A program made the translations under genes and the position numbers. A DNA stretch of 53,507 bases, taken from an uncultured Dysosmobacter sp. (GTDB lineage Bacteria; Bacillota; Clostridia; Oscillospirales; Oscillospiraceae). Location of the stretch: positions 1 through 53,507 of the forward strand of contig CAKUBJ010000008.1 in the NCBI GenBank assembly GCA_934636905.1, in the 5' to 3' direction. The notes beneath the pieces were generated by a model, which was not told where the DNA came from, did no database searches, and saw nothing but the letters and a program-made list of their open reading frames with translations. Shown piece by piece: positions 15,962-25,975 of this stretch (the first letter of the stretch is position 1; each line of letters begins with the position of its first letter).

Positions 15962-16978
15962 TCAGAAGCCCAAAAGCATGGAGCGGTTGATGTCCGCCAG
16001 CGTGTGGGCGCCGCACATGGCCATGGTGTCCGCCAGTTCCGCCTTCAGCTTGTCCACATAGGCCTGGATGCCCTCTTCTCCGCCGCCGTAGACCATGGTG
16101 ACGAAGGGACGGGCGATGAGCACACCGTCGGCACCCAGTGCCAGCGCCTTGAAAACATCCATGCCGGTGCGGATGCCGCCGTCCACAAAGACCTTCATTT
16201 TACCGCCTACGGCGTCCACGATGGCAGGCAGAACCTCGGCAGTGGCGGGGCACTGATCCAGCACACGCCCGCCATGGTTGGACACCACGATGCCGGCGGC
16301 ACCGGCCTCCAGCGCCTTTTCGGCACCCCGCACCGTCATGATGCCCTTGAGGATGAAGGGCTTCTCCGCCATGGCGGCAATTTCCCGCAGCTCCGACGGC
16401 GTCTTGCTGCCGGCAGGGGGCGTCAGCCCCTTCAGGAAGGGCAGGCCGGCGGCGTCAATATCCATGGCGATGGCGCAGGGATCCGCGGCCTTTACCAGAT
16501 CCATCTTCTGGCGGATGGTTTCCGGGTTCCAGGGCTTTACCGTAGGGACACCGCAGCCGCCGCAGTGCTTCAGGGCGTCTGCCGCCCCCTCCATCACGGC
16601 AGGATTGGTGCCGTCGCCGGTAAAGGCCAGAATGCCGGCCTTGGCACAGCCTTCCACCAGCACGTTGTTATAGCGCAGATCGTCGTACTTGTCGCTGTAA
16701 TGCATGGCCACGGCGCCCACCGGCCCCGCCATTACGGGGATTATCAGCTTTTTCCCGAAGAAATCAAAGGTGGTGTCTACGTCCTTGTTTTCGCAGATGG
16801 TGTCCATATTGACGCAAAGCTCCTGCCACTTCTGGTAGTTGCGGATTGCGCCGGTGCCAAGCCCCTTGGCGCCGGGGCCGGGTACCGTATTTTTACAGGC
16901 AAGGCCATTGCACACCGGGCAGGCATGGCACTTGCCCATGCAGATCCGTGCCTGCTCCAGAACTTCCTGATATGTCAT
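15962..16978 (-). CDS. FMN-dependent alpha-hydroxy-acid oxidase/dehydrogenase homologue with Cys-rich N-terminus
   Basis: 338 residues from ATG at 16978 (AGGAGGAA upstream; the longer frame to 17056 has no such site). TIM-barrel FMN enzyme of the glycolate/lactate oxidase family: PVMAGPVGAVAM, PFILKGIMTVRGAEKALEAGAAGIVVSNHGGRVLDQ (substrate Lys and catalytic His) and VFVDGGIRTGMDVFKALALGADGVLIARP (phosphate-binding). The first 35 residues are unusual: CMGKCHACPVCNGLACKNTVPG, five cysteines that could hold a metal or iron-sulfur cluster and pass electrons to an acceptor other than oxygen, sensible in an anaerobe. Substrate probably a 2-hydroxy acid such as lactate; not provable from sequence. 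Single gene. Confidence 0.85.
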   Translation of the reverse strand: MTYQEVLEQARICMGKCHACPVCNGLACKNTVPGPGAKGLGTGAIRNYQKWQELCVNMDTICENKDVDTTFDFFGKKLIIPVMAGPVGAVAMHYSDKYDDLRYNNVLVEGCAKAGILAFTGDGTNPAVMEGAADALKHCGGCGVPTVKPWNPETIRQKMDLVKAADPCAIAMDIDAAGLPFLKGLTPPAGSKTPSELREIAAMAEKPFILKGIMTVRGAEKALEAGAAGIVVSNHGGRVLDQCPATAEVLPAIVDAVGGKMKVFVDGGIRTGMDVFKALALGADGVLIARPFVTMVYGGGEEGIQAYVDKLKAELADTMAMCGAHTLADINRSMLLGF

Positions 16979-17147
16979 TTCCAAGTTCCTCCTGTTCTCT
17001 TTATGCTTGCATTGTACCGCGGTGCCGGGGAAAAAGCAAGCCTTGTCCACCGGCAAAAAAATACGGATGGTATGGAACTTTTTTCCGGAAATTCCGTCTA
17101 ATTATATAAAAGGCGTCAGGGAACGCCGACAAAAGGAGGATTGACCT

Positions 17148-18104
17148 ATGAAAAGAAAGCTTTTTGCCTGTTTCCTTGCACTGACCATGATTCTAACGCT
17201 GACCGCCTGCGGCGGCAGTGCACCCAACGGAATTCCCAAGGCTGCCGACATGGCCGCTGCCGACATGGCCGCTACCGCAGAGGCGCCTGCTGAAAACATG
17301 GCCATGGGCTACGACAGTTATGCGGAATGGGAGGATCAAGACAACAGTGTTCTTCAAAATCAGAAAATCATCTATACCGGGACGCTGAATCTGGAAGCCA
17401 CGGACTTTGACACGGCGGCTGCCGCGCTGACCGCTCTGGCGGACTCCCTGGGCGGCTATCTGGAAAGCAGCACCGTGGGCAGCGGCGGCCGGGGCTACCG
17501 CTGGGCGGACTACACCGTCCGGGTGCCCTCCGCCCAGTTCCAAAACTTCCTGCATCAGGCCGGGGAACTGGCCCATGTCACCTGGCAGAATACGAATCTG
17601 GAAAACATCACGGAGGCCTACTACGATACGGAGGGACGGCTGAAAACCCAGCAAATCAAGCTGGAACGCCTCCAGAAGCTGCTGGCACAGGCGGAGAACA
17701 TGGAGGACATCATTACCATTGAATCCGCCATTTCCGAAACGGAGTGGAGTATCGAAAACCTCTCCGGCACCCTGCGGCACTATGACGCGCTGGTGGACTT
17801 TGCCACGGTGACGGTGAGCTTACGGGAGGTCTACAAGTACTCCAATACGGAGGAACTGCCGGAGAATTTCGGTGACCGGATGACCAATGCCCTGAGCCGG
17901 GGCTGGAACTCCTTCGTGGACGGCATGGCGGACTTCGCCGTGGCGCTGGCCTACAGCTGGATGTGGGTAATCCTGTGGGCGGCAATCATCGCGGCGGCGG
18001 TGCTTGCCGTGCGGAAACTCCGGCGGCGGAGGGCTGCGAAGAAGGCTGCCGCCCAGGCGACGAAGGCCGAAGCCGGAGGGGACGACAAATCCGGCAAGCC
18101 CTGA
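17148..18104 (+). CDS. DUF4349 lipoprotein
   Basis: 318 residues. Signal with lipobox LTAC (Cys at residue 21) followed by an Ala/Met-rich linker. The main domain (about 75-275) follows the DUF4349 pattern: a beta-rich IIYTGTLNLEATDFDTAAAAL, DYTVRVPSAQFQNFL, then a coiled-coil hairpin (YYDTEGRLKTQQIKLERLQKLLAQAENMEDIITIESAISETEW). A membrane segment (residues about 270-293) and a basic Ala/Lys-rich tail in the cytoplasm complete it. Function unknown; the family is a cell-envelope protein. AAAGGAGG precedes ATG. Single gene with its own terminator. Confidence 0.85.
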   Translation: MKRKLFACFLALTMILTLTACGGSAPNGIPKAADMAAADMAATAEAPAENMAMGYDSYAEWEDQDNSVLQNQKIIYTGTLNLEATDFDTAAAALTALADSLGGYLESSTVGSGGRGYRWADYTVRVPSAQFQNFLHQAGELAHVTWQNTNLENITEAYYDTEGRLKTQQIKLERLQKLLAQAENMEDIITIESAISETEWSIENLSGTLRHYDALVDFATVTVSLREVYKYSNTEELPENFGDRMTNALSRGWNSFVDGMADFAVALAYSWMWVILWAAIIAAAVLAVRKLRRRRAAKKAAAQATKAEAGGDDKSGKP

Positions 18105-18150
18105 GAATCCGACATAATTCCGACATAAGAAAGGCTGTTTCTTTCCCTCT

Positions 18151-18188
18151 GCTGCGGGTCTGCATGAATGCAGACCCGCGGCTTTTTT
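18151..18188 (+). terminator. Terminator of the DUF4349 gene
   Basis: GCTGCGGGTCTGCAT pairs with ATGCAGACCCGCGGC (one mismatch), followed by six Ts. Confidence 0.85.
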
Positions 18189-18348
18189 ATACACTGCACC
18201 GCACACTGATGCAAAAATCACAGAAAAAACAACTAATTATACACAAACCACATTGTATAAATTGTCGATATCGGCAGAAAGAGCCGGAAAAATTTACCCC
18301 TATCCGAAAAATATCCCCCTATCCAATTCCGGGAAAGCATGGTTAAAT

Positions 18349-18378
18349 TTGACTACAGTCTCATTCATTCGATATGGT
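18349..18378 (+). promoter_or_regulatory. Possible promoter of the sugar ABC operon
   Basis: TTGACT (18349-18354), 18-base spacer, TATGGT (18373-18378). This is the best match in the 393-base gap before the ABC operon; the rest of that gap is AT-rich and shows no recognisable operator. Confidence 0.45.
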
Positions 18379-18497
18379 TTTGCAAATAAAATGCACAAAA
18401 GCGCAGCGGATGAACCGGCAGAAACCCGCACTTCCTCCCACGCTGCCGTCAGGCTGTCAAGCCACAGGCGAAGAGAAAGGAGTGAACGGTTCGATTT

Positions 18498-20006
18498 ATG
18501 AGCCAGGCAGAGAATTACGTTCTTGAAATGAAGAACGTCGTAAAGCTTTTTCCCGGTGTACGGGCGCTGGATGGCGTGACGCTCCGTGTCCGTCCCGGTA
18601 CGGTGCACGTCATTGTCGGCGAAAACGGCGCCGGCAAATCCACGCTGATGAAAGTCATCAACGGGGAGTACATCGCCGATGAGGGCGAGATGATCTACAA
18701 GGGTCAGCACGTCGGCAAGCGAACCATCCAGGAAACCATCAATATGGGCATCTCCATGATTGCTCAGGAGCTGAATCCCGTAGGCATCATGACGGTGGCC
18801 GAAAATATTTTCCTCGGCCGGGAGCCGCTCCTGATGAAAGGCATCATTGATGACGCCGCCATGAATGCTGAGGCACAGAAGATTCTGGATGACATGAATG
18901 TGCCCTATAAGGCCACCCAGCAGCTGCGCCGCCTGCCTGTGGCAGGACAGCAGCTGGTGGAGATTGCCAAGGCCGTCAGCCGGGACGCCTCTCTGGTGAT
19001 CATGGACGAACCCACCTCTTCCATTGCGGATAAGGAAGTGGAAATCCTTTTCGAACAGATCAACCGTCTGCGTGCCCGGGGCTGCGGCATCATCTACATC
19101 ACCCACAAGATGGACGAGGTGTTCCAAATTGCCGATGACATCACCGTCATCCGGGATGGCCGTATGATTGAAACCGGTCCGGTTTCCGACTTTGACTACG
19201 ACAAGCTGATTACCCTGATGGTGGGACGCCAGATCACCAACCTGTATCCCGTCAATACGACGCCTCCCGGCAAGGTGGTTCTGGAGGTCAAAAACCTCAC
19301 CCGCCGGGGCAAGTACAAGGACATCAGCTTCCAGCTTCATCGGGGCGAAATCCTGGGCTTTGCCGGTCTGGTGGGCGCGGGACGAAGCGAGGTCATGCGG
19401 GCCATCTTCGGACTGGAGCCTGCGGACTCCGGCGAGATTTACATCGAGGGGAAGAAGGTTACCATCCGGGACACCACGGACGCCTTTGCCAAGGGCATCG
19501 GCATGGTGACGGAGGATCGCCGGGGCGAGGGAATCATCCCCGCCGCCAGCGTGAAGGAAAACGCCTCCATTGCCTCCATCCGCAAGTATTTGAAAGGCTT
19601 CCTCATTGACGACAAGGCGGAACTGGCTGCGGCCAAAGCCTCTGTGGACAGCATGAACGCCAAGTACGCCACCATGGATCAGCAGATCCGCAACCTCTCC
19701 GGCGGCAATCAGCAGAAGGTGATCCTCAGCCGCCTGATGCTGATGGATCTGGAAGTGCTGATTCTGGACGAGCCTACCCGCGGCATTGACGTGGGCGCCA
19801 AGAAAGAGATTCACGAACTGATGTGCAAATTTGCCGCCAAGGGCTACGGCGTCATCATGATCTCCTCCGAAATGCCGGAGGTGCTGGGAATGAGCGACCG
19901 GATCATCGTGATGCACGAGGGCCGCAAGACCGGCGAACTGCTGCGGGAAGAAGCGTCTCAGGAAGCCGTCATGCGTCTGGCGGTGGCTTCTGAGTCTACC
20001 ACTTAA
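18498..20006 (+). CDS. Sugar ABC transporter ATP-binding protein (RbsA/MglA type, two nucleotide-binding domains)
   Basis: 502 residues, standard for the family. First domain: GENGAGKST Walker A near residue 40, IAQEL Q-loop, LPVAGQQ signature, [11 protein letters not shown]alker B, THK switch. Second domain: GLVGAGRSE (the usual Lys-less form in this family), [24 protein letters not shown] signature, [13 protein letters not shown]alker B. It energises import of a monosaccharide-like ligand with the permease and binding protein that follow. The AAGGAG site is about 15 bases from ATG at 18498, longer than normal, but no nearer in-frame start exists. Next gene begins 20 bases after the stop. 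Confidence 0.93.
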   Translation: MSQAENYVLEMKNVVKLFPGVRALDGVTLRVRPGTVHVIVGENGAGKSTLMKVINGEYIADEGEMIYKGQHVGKRTIQETINMGISMIAQELNPVGIMTVAENIFLGREPLLMKGIIDDAAMNAEAQKILDDMNVPYKATQQLRRLPVAGQQLVEIAKAVSRDASLVIMDEPTSSIADKEVEILFEQINRLRARGCGIIYITHKMDEVFQIADDITVIRDGRMIETGPVSDFDYDKLITLMVGRQITNLYPVNTTPPGKVVLEVKNLTRRGKYKDISFQLHRGEILGFAGLVGAGRSEVMRAIFGLEPADSGEIYIEGKKVTIRDTTDAFAKGIGMVTEDRRGEGIIPAASVKENASIASIRKYLKGFLIDDKAELAAAKASVDSMNAKYATMDQQIRNLSGGNQQKVILSRLMLMDLEVLILDEPTRGIDVGAKKEIHELMCKFAAKGYGVIMISSEMPEVLGMSDRIIVMHEGRKTGELLREEASQEAVMRLAVASESTT

Positions 20007-20025
20007 TCAGGAGGGAAACGGAACT

Positions 20026-21039
20026 ATGAGCGAAAAAGTAACAAACGGCAGTGCTGTTGCTGCTCCCAAGCAGAAGAAGAGTTTTGCGGAGTTGTACAGC
20101 AAATACGGCACCTTTGCCATTCTGGCGGCGGTGCTTGTCATCGGCACCATTGCCTCGCCGAAATTCATGACGCTGGACAATATGATCAACGTCCTGCGCC
20201 AGAACTCCTATCTGCTGATCATCGCTTTCGGCACCACCTTCGTCATGGTGGTGGGCTGCATCAACATTGCCTACGACATGATGCTGGCACTGGTAGGCTG
20301 CGCGTCCTGCCTGGTGTATGTCAATACCGGCGGCAATATGCTGCTGACCATTGGAATCAGTCTGGTGCTGGGCGGAATTCTGGGTATGGTTTACGGTGCG
20401 CTGGTTACTTACTTTAATCTGCCTCCCTTCATTGTCGGTCTGGCCATCAGCTCCTTCTGCCAGGGCATGACGCTGCTGATTACCGGCGGCCGCAGCATTC
20501 CCGGCACCATGGGAACCAGCTATACCTTCATTGGACAGGGTGAGGTCTTCGGTATCCCCGTTGCTCTGATTATCATGTTCGCCTGCATGGCCATCACCTG
20601 GGTGATCCTGCGGAAGATGGTCTTCGGCCGTCACGCCATTGCCGTAGGCGGCAACCGTCAGGCAGCCATCGCCTCCGGCATCCGCGCCAAGCGGGTTATC
20701 CGCATCGTCTACATCATGGACGGCGTGCTGCTGGGTCTGGCCGCACTGGTGTTCATGTCCCGTCTGGGCGTGGGTCAGCCCAACCCCGGTACCGGCTACG
20801 GCTTTGATGCCATCACCGGCGTCAACATCGGCGGCGCGTCCCTGTCCGGCGGTTCCGGCGGCGCAGTCGGTTCCTTCATCGGTATGATCATCGTGGGTCT
20901 GCTGAACAACATCATGAACCTGCTGGGCCTCAGTTCCGCGTGGCAGTTCCTCATCAAGGGCCTGCTGATCGTCTTCGCCGTTATCGTGGATATGAAGACC
21001 AAGGAAGCGCTGGTCAAGACCAGCACCGCCAAGCAGTAA
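20026..21039 (+). CDS. Sugar ABC transporter permease (RbsC type)
   Basis: 337 residues, about eight to ten membrane segments, matching BPD_transp_2/RbsC permeases. Recognisable stretches are TLDNMINVLRQNSYLLIIAFGTTFVMVVG, YFNLPPFIVGLAISSFCQGMTLLITGG, GRHAIAVGGNRQAAIASGI (coupling loop) and GGASLSGGSGG. The N-terminal 20 residues are soluble. GGAGGG precedes ATG at 20026. Middle gene of a three-gene operon with the ATPase and binding protein; presumably works as a homodimer in the membrane. Confidence 0.93.
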   Translation: MSEKVTNGSAVAAPKQKKSFAELYSKYGTFAILAAVLVIGTIASPKFMTLDNMINVLRQNSYLLIIAFGTTFVMVVGCINIAYDMMLALVGCASCLVYVNTGGNMLLTIGISLVLGGILGMVYGALVTYFNLPPFIVGLAISSFCQGMTLLITGGRSIPGTMGTSYTFIGQGEVFGIPVALIIMFACMAITWVILRKMVFGRHAIAVGGNRQAAIASGIRAKRVIRIVYIMDGVLLGLAALVFMSRLGVGQPNPGTGYGFDAITGVNIGGASLSGGSGGAVGSFIGMIIVGLLNNIMNLLGLSSAWQFLIKGLLIVFAVIVDMKTKEALVKTSTAKQ

Positions 21040-21118
21040 TCCTGCACAGCCTGAAATCCGTTCCCTGCGGCGGGTGCCGTACAAAATAAATTAAAGGAAG
21101 AAATTGGAGGACCACCAC

Positions 21119-22099
21119 ATGAAGAAATTGCTTGCGATCCTTTTTGCGGCTGCCATGACCCTGTCTCTGGCCGCCTGCGGCGCGAAGAACGACCAGCCCG
21201 CAGATGCTTCCGGCGATGCTGCCAATACCTCCGGCGAAGCCAAATACCGCGTTGCCTATTTCAACCGCGATGATGCCGACGATTTCCTGGCCAACGTCCG
21301 CGACGGCGTGCAGGCCCTCTGCGAAGCCCAGGGCGACATTGACTTTGTCAGCTACAACGGCGCCGGTGACGCTGCCAAGCAGATTACCCAGATTGAGGAT
21401 GCCATCAGCAAGGGCGTTGACTGCGTGATCATCCTGCCGCAGGATAAGGAATCCGTGGCCTCTCAGGTCAAGGAGTGCAATGAGAAGAATATTCCCGTCC
21501 TCACCGTTTCTGTCGGTCTGGCTGAAGAGAGCGGCGACTTCACCTACATCGGCTCCGATGACTACACCCTGGCCTATCAGGAAACCGAGTATATGCTGAA
21601 TCACATGGAGCCGGGCGAGAAGTTCATCTATCTGCGCTTTGTTCCCGGCAGCTTCGTGGCCGCCCAGCGCCATCAGGGCACCATTGACGCCATCGCCGCC
21701 CTGGGCCGCGAGGACGATATGCTGACCCAGATGGACTATAAGAACACCACCGCCGACGCCCAGAAGCTGATGGAAGACCTGCTGCAGGTCTACGGCGACG
21801 ACTGGAAGGGCGTTCTCTCCCACAACGACAAGTCCATCTATGGTGTCATCAACGCGGTGAATGCCGCCGGTATCGATCCCTCCACCAAGGTTATCTGCTC
21901 CATCGACGGCGAAGTGTCCGCCTGCCAGCTGATTAAGGCCGGCCAGCTGACCATGAGCGTGAAGCAGGACGTGGACGATATGTGCGCCAAGACGCTGGAC
22001 GCCATCAACGCCGTCCGTGAAGGCAAGGAACTGGAGCACAACATCTATTCCAACGCCATCTCCGTGGATGCCTCCAACGTGGACGACTACCTGCAGTAA
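21119..22099 (+). CDS. Sugar ABC transporter solute-binding lipoprotein (RbsB type)
   Basis: 326 residues from ATG at 21119 (GGAGGACCACC upstream). Lipoprotein signal ends in LAAC, with a short Asp/Ala/Ser-rich linker. The mature part is a periplasmic-binding type I fold: YRVAYFNRDDADDFLANVRDGVQALCEAQGDIDF, ISKGVDCVIILPQDKESVASQVKECNEKNIPVLTVSVGL, VLSHNDKSIYGVINAVNAAGIDPSTKVICSIDG. It captures the ligand for the transporter encoded upstream. The ligand is unknown; relatives bind ribose, galactose, xylose or inositol-like polyols. The three esterase genes downstream suggest an esterified sugar or a product of ester cleavage. Confidence 0.93.
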   Translation: MKKLLAILFAAAMTLSLAACGAKNDQPADASGDAANTSGEAKYRVAYFNRDDADDFLANVRDGVQALCEAQGDIDFVSYNGAGDAAKQITQIEDAISKGVDCVIILPQDKESVASQVKECNEKNIPVLTVSVGLAEESGDFTYIGSDDYTLAYQETEYMLNHMEPGEKFIYLRFVPGSFVAAQRHQGTIDAIAALGREDDMLTQMDYKNTTADAQKLMEDLLQVYGDDWKGVLSHNDKSIYGVINAVNAAGIDPSTKVICSIDGEVSACQLIKAGQLTMSVKQDVDDMCAKTLDAINAVREGKELEHNIYSNAISVDASNVDDYLQ

Positions 22100-22149
22100 T
22101 GACAGCCTGACCCTGCAATTCAATTCATACTGATTTCAGGGGGGCGTGG

Positions 22150-22174
22150 CCCGGAATGGCAATGCCATTCCGGG
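22150..22174 (+). terminator. Terminator after the sugar ABC operon
   Basis: CCCGGAATGGCA pairs with TGCCATTCCGGG (12 bp, one-base loop), followed by TCGTTTCC. The T tract is weak, so some read-through into the esterase genes is possible. Confidence 0.65.
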
Positions 22175-22296
22175 TCGTTTCCATGCCCGAAAACCGTCTG
22201 ACTGCACGGATGCCGGGCGGATTTTGAAGCAGGCCGCACCCGAATATCCAATTCTATCATTTTATGCTGCTGCGAAGCAGAAAAGGGAGATTTATC

Positions 22297-24093
22297 ATGG
22301 AGACAATCAAGGGAATCAGAACCCTCCGCCGGGAAGCCGTGGATCCCCGGGACCCCATCCGGCTTCTGAATACCGGTTTTTTTGAGGAACCCATTGGGGA
22401 CAGGCAGATGCTGACCTTTGTCCCTGACGACGCCCGCTCCGCCACCGCCGGCGTATTCGTCCTGCCGCCTGACGGTGTCAGCGCCCGGGAGATGGCCGAA
22501 AAAAGCAGCTGGGTGGAACTGGCACAGAGCGAGGAGTGCAAGGAGCGCTTCATCGTGTTCTTTCTGGAGGGACGGAAGGGCGTCTGGCACACGGAGGAGC
22601 CATTTGCCGCCCCCGGCGGCGAAACGGCATATCTGCGGGCCGCCTTTGAAGCGGCCAACCGCCGCCATATCTGCTGCGTCCACGAGGCCAAGTTCTATCT
22701 GGCGGGCTACGGCGCCGGCGGCGTGATTGCCCAGAAGGCCGCCGCGGAGGATCCGGCCGTGTATGCCGGTGTGGCGGCGGTGGGCAGCCCCGCGCTGGAC
22801 GCGGACTATCTGAAGGAGGCCGGCGATGCCGATGCCGTTGATCTGGGACTGTTTCAGAATGACGGCCTGGGGATTCCCCGAGGCTCCATCCCCGTGCCGG
22901 TCTACCTGATTGGCAGCGAAACCACGGAGCAGCTGGCACAGCGGCCGGAGATCCGCCACTGGTGCGCTGCCGCCGGTGTGGATGAGATTCCAAGCCGGAT
23001 CGACACCCATACCGTTGCCTTTACCCGCTCTAAAGAAACCCCGTTCCCCATGGATCAGGACAAGGCCGCCCACCGGGTTTGGGTGGGCAGTTATGAGGAT
23101 CCGCTGACGGATTTTGGTAATCGATTAAACCGCGGGATCTGGAAGGACTTCCTCTATCCCGTCCGCCGCTGGATGAGCGAGCCGGGGGGAAGCCTGCGGA
23201 TGACGGAGGATCCCCTCCGGGATCTGGGTATGGAGTACCACTATGAGTCGGTAGGCGGTTGGATGCGGGAATGGTACGTCTATGTCCCGTCTCAGGTAAA
23301 GGCCGCCCCGGAGAAGCAGGTGCCGCTGGTGTTTGCCTGCCACGGCTACAGCTGCTCCGGCGAAATCTACATGGGCAACGCCGGCTGGAACCGGGTGGCC
23401 GACAAATACGGCTTTATTGTGGTGTTCCCCAGCGCCACCTACGGCCCCCGGCAGGGCGTCGACCCCGAAACCCCGCCCAATACGCCGCTGCCGGCGTGGA
23501 ACGTGGAGATGGATCCCGCCCGGGTGGATGAGGCGGTCTATTTCCGCCATATGCTGGCGGACGTAACTGCCCATCATGCCGTTGACACCGGCCGCGTCTA
23601 TATTACCGGCCACTCCAACGGCAGCCTGATGACCCAGTATCTGGCCTCGTTTATGCCGGAGGTCTTTGCCGCCGCCGCTCCCTGCTCCGGCGTGCTGTTC
23701 CGGAATATGCTGGAGGTTTTCCCCAAGGCGCCCCGGCTGGCACAGCGTGCCCAGGTAGACATCCCTGTCTGGATGTTCGCCGGGGAAAAGGAGGCGTGGC
23801 TGCTGCCGCATCTGCCGGACAGGGACAATACCAGCGGAAGAACCATTCAGTACTGGTGGAAGCTGAACCGGATGCCCGGGGAGATGCCGCAGGACTTCTC
23901 TCAGGGCTGGACGGTGTTCCGCAGCCGCTGGAATGACCTGACCTACCGGAAGGGCGATGCCCCCATGATCCGCTATACCTGGCTGAATGAGTTCCCCCAC
24001 GCCACCAATATTGAAATGTCCTTCCGCATTTGGGAGGAGTTCTTCAGCCGCTTCAGCCGCCGGCCGGACGGAACGCTGGTTTTCCACGGCTGA
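22297..24093 (+). CDS. Two-domain alpha/beta-hydrolase esterase, paralogue 1 (PHB depolymerase/feruloyl-esterase-like)
   Basis: 598 residues from ATG at 22297 (AAGGGAGA upstream). The C-terminal half (about 310-590) is an esterase of the LpqC/PHB depolymerase type: VPLVFACHGYSCSG oxyanion region, GWNRVADKYGFIVVFP, nucleophile S440 in ITGHSNGSLM and AAAAPCSGV. The N-terminal half looks like a second alpha/beta-hydrolase fold in which the nucleophile elbow reads GYGAGG, so it probably lacks a catalytic Ser. No signal peptide, hence cytoplasmic. First of three tandem paralogues between a sugar transporter and an MFS carrier. Likely removes acyl or aryl groups from imported compounds; substrate unknown. 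Confidence 0.8.
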   Translation: METIKGIRTLRREAVDPRDPIRLLNTGFFEEPIGDRQMLTFVPDDARSATAGVFVLPPDGVSAREMAEKSSWVELAQSEECKERFIVFFLEGRKGVWHTEEPFAAPGGETAYLRAAFEAANRRHICCVHEAKFYLAGYGAGGVIAQKAAAEDPAVYAGVAAVGSPALDADYLKEAGDADAVDLGLFQNDGLGIPRGSIPVPVYLIGSETTEQLAQRPEIRHWCAAAGVDEIPSRIDTHTVAFTRSKETPFPMDQDKAAHRVWVGSYEDPLTDFGNRLNRGIWKDFLYPVRRWMSEPGGSLRMTEDPLRDLGMEYHYESVGGWMREWYVYVPSQVKAAPEKQVPLVFACHGYSCSGEIYMGNAGWNRVADKYGFIVVFPSATYGPRQGVDPETPPNTPLPAWNVEMDPARVDEAVYFRHMLADVTAHHAVDTGRVYITGHSNGSLMTQYLASFMPEVFAAAAPCSGVLFRNMLEVFPKAPRLAQRAQVDIPVWMFAGEKEAWLLPHLPDRDNTSGRTIQYWWKLNRMPGEMPQDFSQGWTVFRSRWNDLTYRKGDAPMIRYTWLNEFPHATNIEMSFRIWEEFFSRFSRRPDGTLVFHG

Positions 24094-24134
24094 GCACCCG
24101 CTGCACAAGATTACATGAAAAAGGAGAATGCGTT

Positions 24135-25940
24135 ATGTTAGAGCATCATGAGCTGACGGCTCTTGATCCCAATAACCCTTATGTCCCCTTTAATACCGGC
24201 TGCTATTCCCTGAATCTGGAGATTCCCGGCGGTGGAACCCGCCGGATGATTATCTACATTCCCGAGGGAACCCAGCCTTCCACCGCCGGCGTGTTCCTGC
24301 TGCCCCCCAGCGGCGTTTCCGCCGAGGAATTTCTGGAAAAGAGCAACTGGAAAGACATTGCCGACGGGGAAGAAACCAAGGAAAAGCTGGTGCTGTTTTT
24401 GCTGGAATCCGGTAAAGACGGCTGGAATGTCGAGGAAGAGTACGGCTGTGCCGACGGCGACATTGCCTATCTCCGGGCTGCCTTTGCCGCCGGTTCCCTG
24501 CGGACGATCATCTGCGTCCATGAGTCCAAGTACTACATGACGGGTTACGGCGACGGCGCAGCCATTGCCCAGATGGCCGCTATGGACGACCCTGCCCACT
24601 ACGCCGGTGTGGTCTGCGTGGATGCCCCGCCGGTCAATCCGGAATACATTGCCGCCGCTGCCGCCGATTACGCTGTGGATCTCATGGGCTATGAGGATCT
24701 CGAACACCTCCACGGCATCCGGAAGGGGGACATCCCGCTGCCTGTCTGGATCATCGACAGCCATTGGGCTGACGAAACCCCAGAGGCCCGCCACTGGCTC
24801 CGGGCCAACGGCATTGAGGAGAACTGGCAGTTCTTTGACCGGGAAACCCACACCTATGTCCGCACGGCGGAGACGCCCTACCCCCTCAATCAGGACAAGG
24901 AGGCCTATCGGGTCTGGATCAGCAGAATCCCCAATGCCTCCCGGGATCTGGGCCGTCGGCTGAACCGCCGTATCTGGAAGGACTTCCTGTACCGGGTGCG
25001 CCGTTGGATGGCCGATCCCGGCGGAAGCCTGCGGATGACAAAGGATCCTGTCCGGGATCTGGGCATGGAATACCACTATGAGATGGTGGACGGCTGGATG
25101 CGGGAGTGGTACACCTATGTGCCGCAGGCTGTGAAGGCCGCCCCGGAGAAAAAGGTGCCGCTGGTCTTTGCCTGCCACGGCTACAGCTGTTCCGGCGAAA
25201 TCTATATGGGAAACTCCGGCTGGTATGATGTGGCGGAAAAGTACGGGTTCATTGTGGTGTTCCCCACGGCGATTCTGGGGAAAATCATGAGCACAGGGCA
25301 TAGGGAGGGCGGCGCCAGCCCTGACAATACGCCGCTGCCCACCTGGAACACCTTTGGCCGCCGGGAGGGCCGCCCCTATGAAAACAATTACTTCAAGTAT
25401 ATGCTGGAAAAGATCTGTGCCAGCCATGCCATTGACAGGCAGCGGGTCTATGTCACCGGCCATTCCAACGGCTCCATGATGACCTCCTGGCTGGCGCTGA
25501 CCAAGCCGGAACTGTTTGCCGCCGCCGCTCCCTGCTCCGGCATCCTGTTCATGGCAGGGCAGGAAGACTGCCTCGGGGAGCCTGAAATCAAAAACCGGAA
25601 GATGACGGACATCCCCGTGTGGATGCTGGGCGGCGAGCGGGAGCCGTGGCTGCTGGATGCCGTCCCCACCCCGGACAACCGTACCGGACAGTCCATTTAT
25701 ACCTGGTGGGATATGAACCGGATGCCCGGCGGAAAGCCTGCGGATTTCGACCACAGCACGGTGCACGCCCAGCGCTGGCACGACTGGACGTGGGAGAAGG
25801 ACGGAATGCCCATGATCCGCTTTACCGGCATCGATTACTTCCCCCATGCCACCATGCCGGAGATGTCCTTCCGCATCTGGGAGGAGTTCTTCTCCAAATT
25901 CCACAGGACGGAAGACGGACGGGTGGTTTTTGAGCCGTGA
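24135..25940 (+). CDS. Two-domain alpha/beta-hydrolase esterase, paralogue 2
   Basis: 601 residues; ATG at 24135 follows AAGGAG. Same plan as its neighbours. The N-terminal half has GYGDGAAIAQMAAMDDP, where the usual nucleophile Ser is Asp. The central linker RRLNRRIWKDFLYRVRRWM is nearly invariant among the three paralogues. The C-terminal esterase has FACHGYSCSGEIYMG, nucleophile S444 in VTGHSNGSMM, and YFPHATMPEMSFRIWEEFF near the end, where the catalytic His may lie. No export signal. Clearly a duplicate of the flanking genes that has since diverged, mainly in the N-terminal domain and in the segment around residues 385-415. Confidence 0.8.
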   Translation: MLEHHELTALDPNNPYVPFNTGCYSLNLEIPGGGTRRMIIYIPEGTQPSTAGVFLLPPSGVSAEEFLEKSNWKDIADGEETKEKLVLFLLESGKDGWNVEEEYGCADGDIAYLRAAFAAGSLRTIICVHESKYYMTGYGDGAAIAQMAAMDDPAHYAGVVCVDAPPVNPEYIAAAAADYAVDLMGYEDLEHLHGIRKGDIPLPVWIIDSHWADETPEARHWLRANGIEENWQFFDRETHTYVRTAETPYPLNQDKEAYRVWISRIPNASRDLGRRLNRRIWKDFLYRVRRWMADPGGSLRMTKDPVRDLGMEYHYEMVDGWMREWYTYVPQAVKAAPEKKVPLVFACHGYSCSGEIYMGNSGWYDVAEKYGFIVVFPTAILGKIMSTGHREGGASPDNTPLPTWNTFGRREGRPYENNYFKYMLEKICASHAIDRQRVYVTGHSNGSMMTSWLALTKPELFAAAAPCSGILFMAGQEDCLGEPEIKNRKMTDIPVWMLGGEREPWLLDAVPTPDNRTGQSIYTWWDMNRMPGGKPADFDHSTVHAQRWHDWTWEKDGMPMIRFTGIDYFPHATMPEMSFRIWEEFFSKFHRTEDGRVVFEP

Positions 25941-25975
25941 CCCGTTCCCTTCAAAGATAAGAAAGGAGGATTCCC

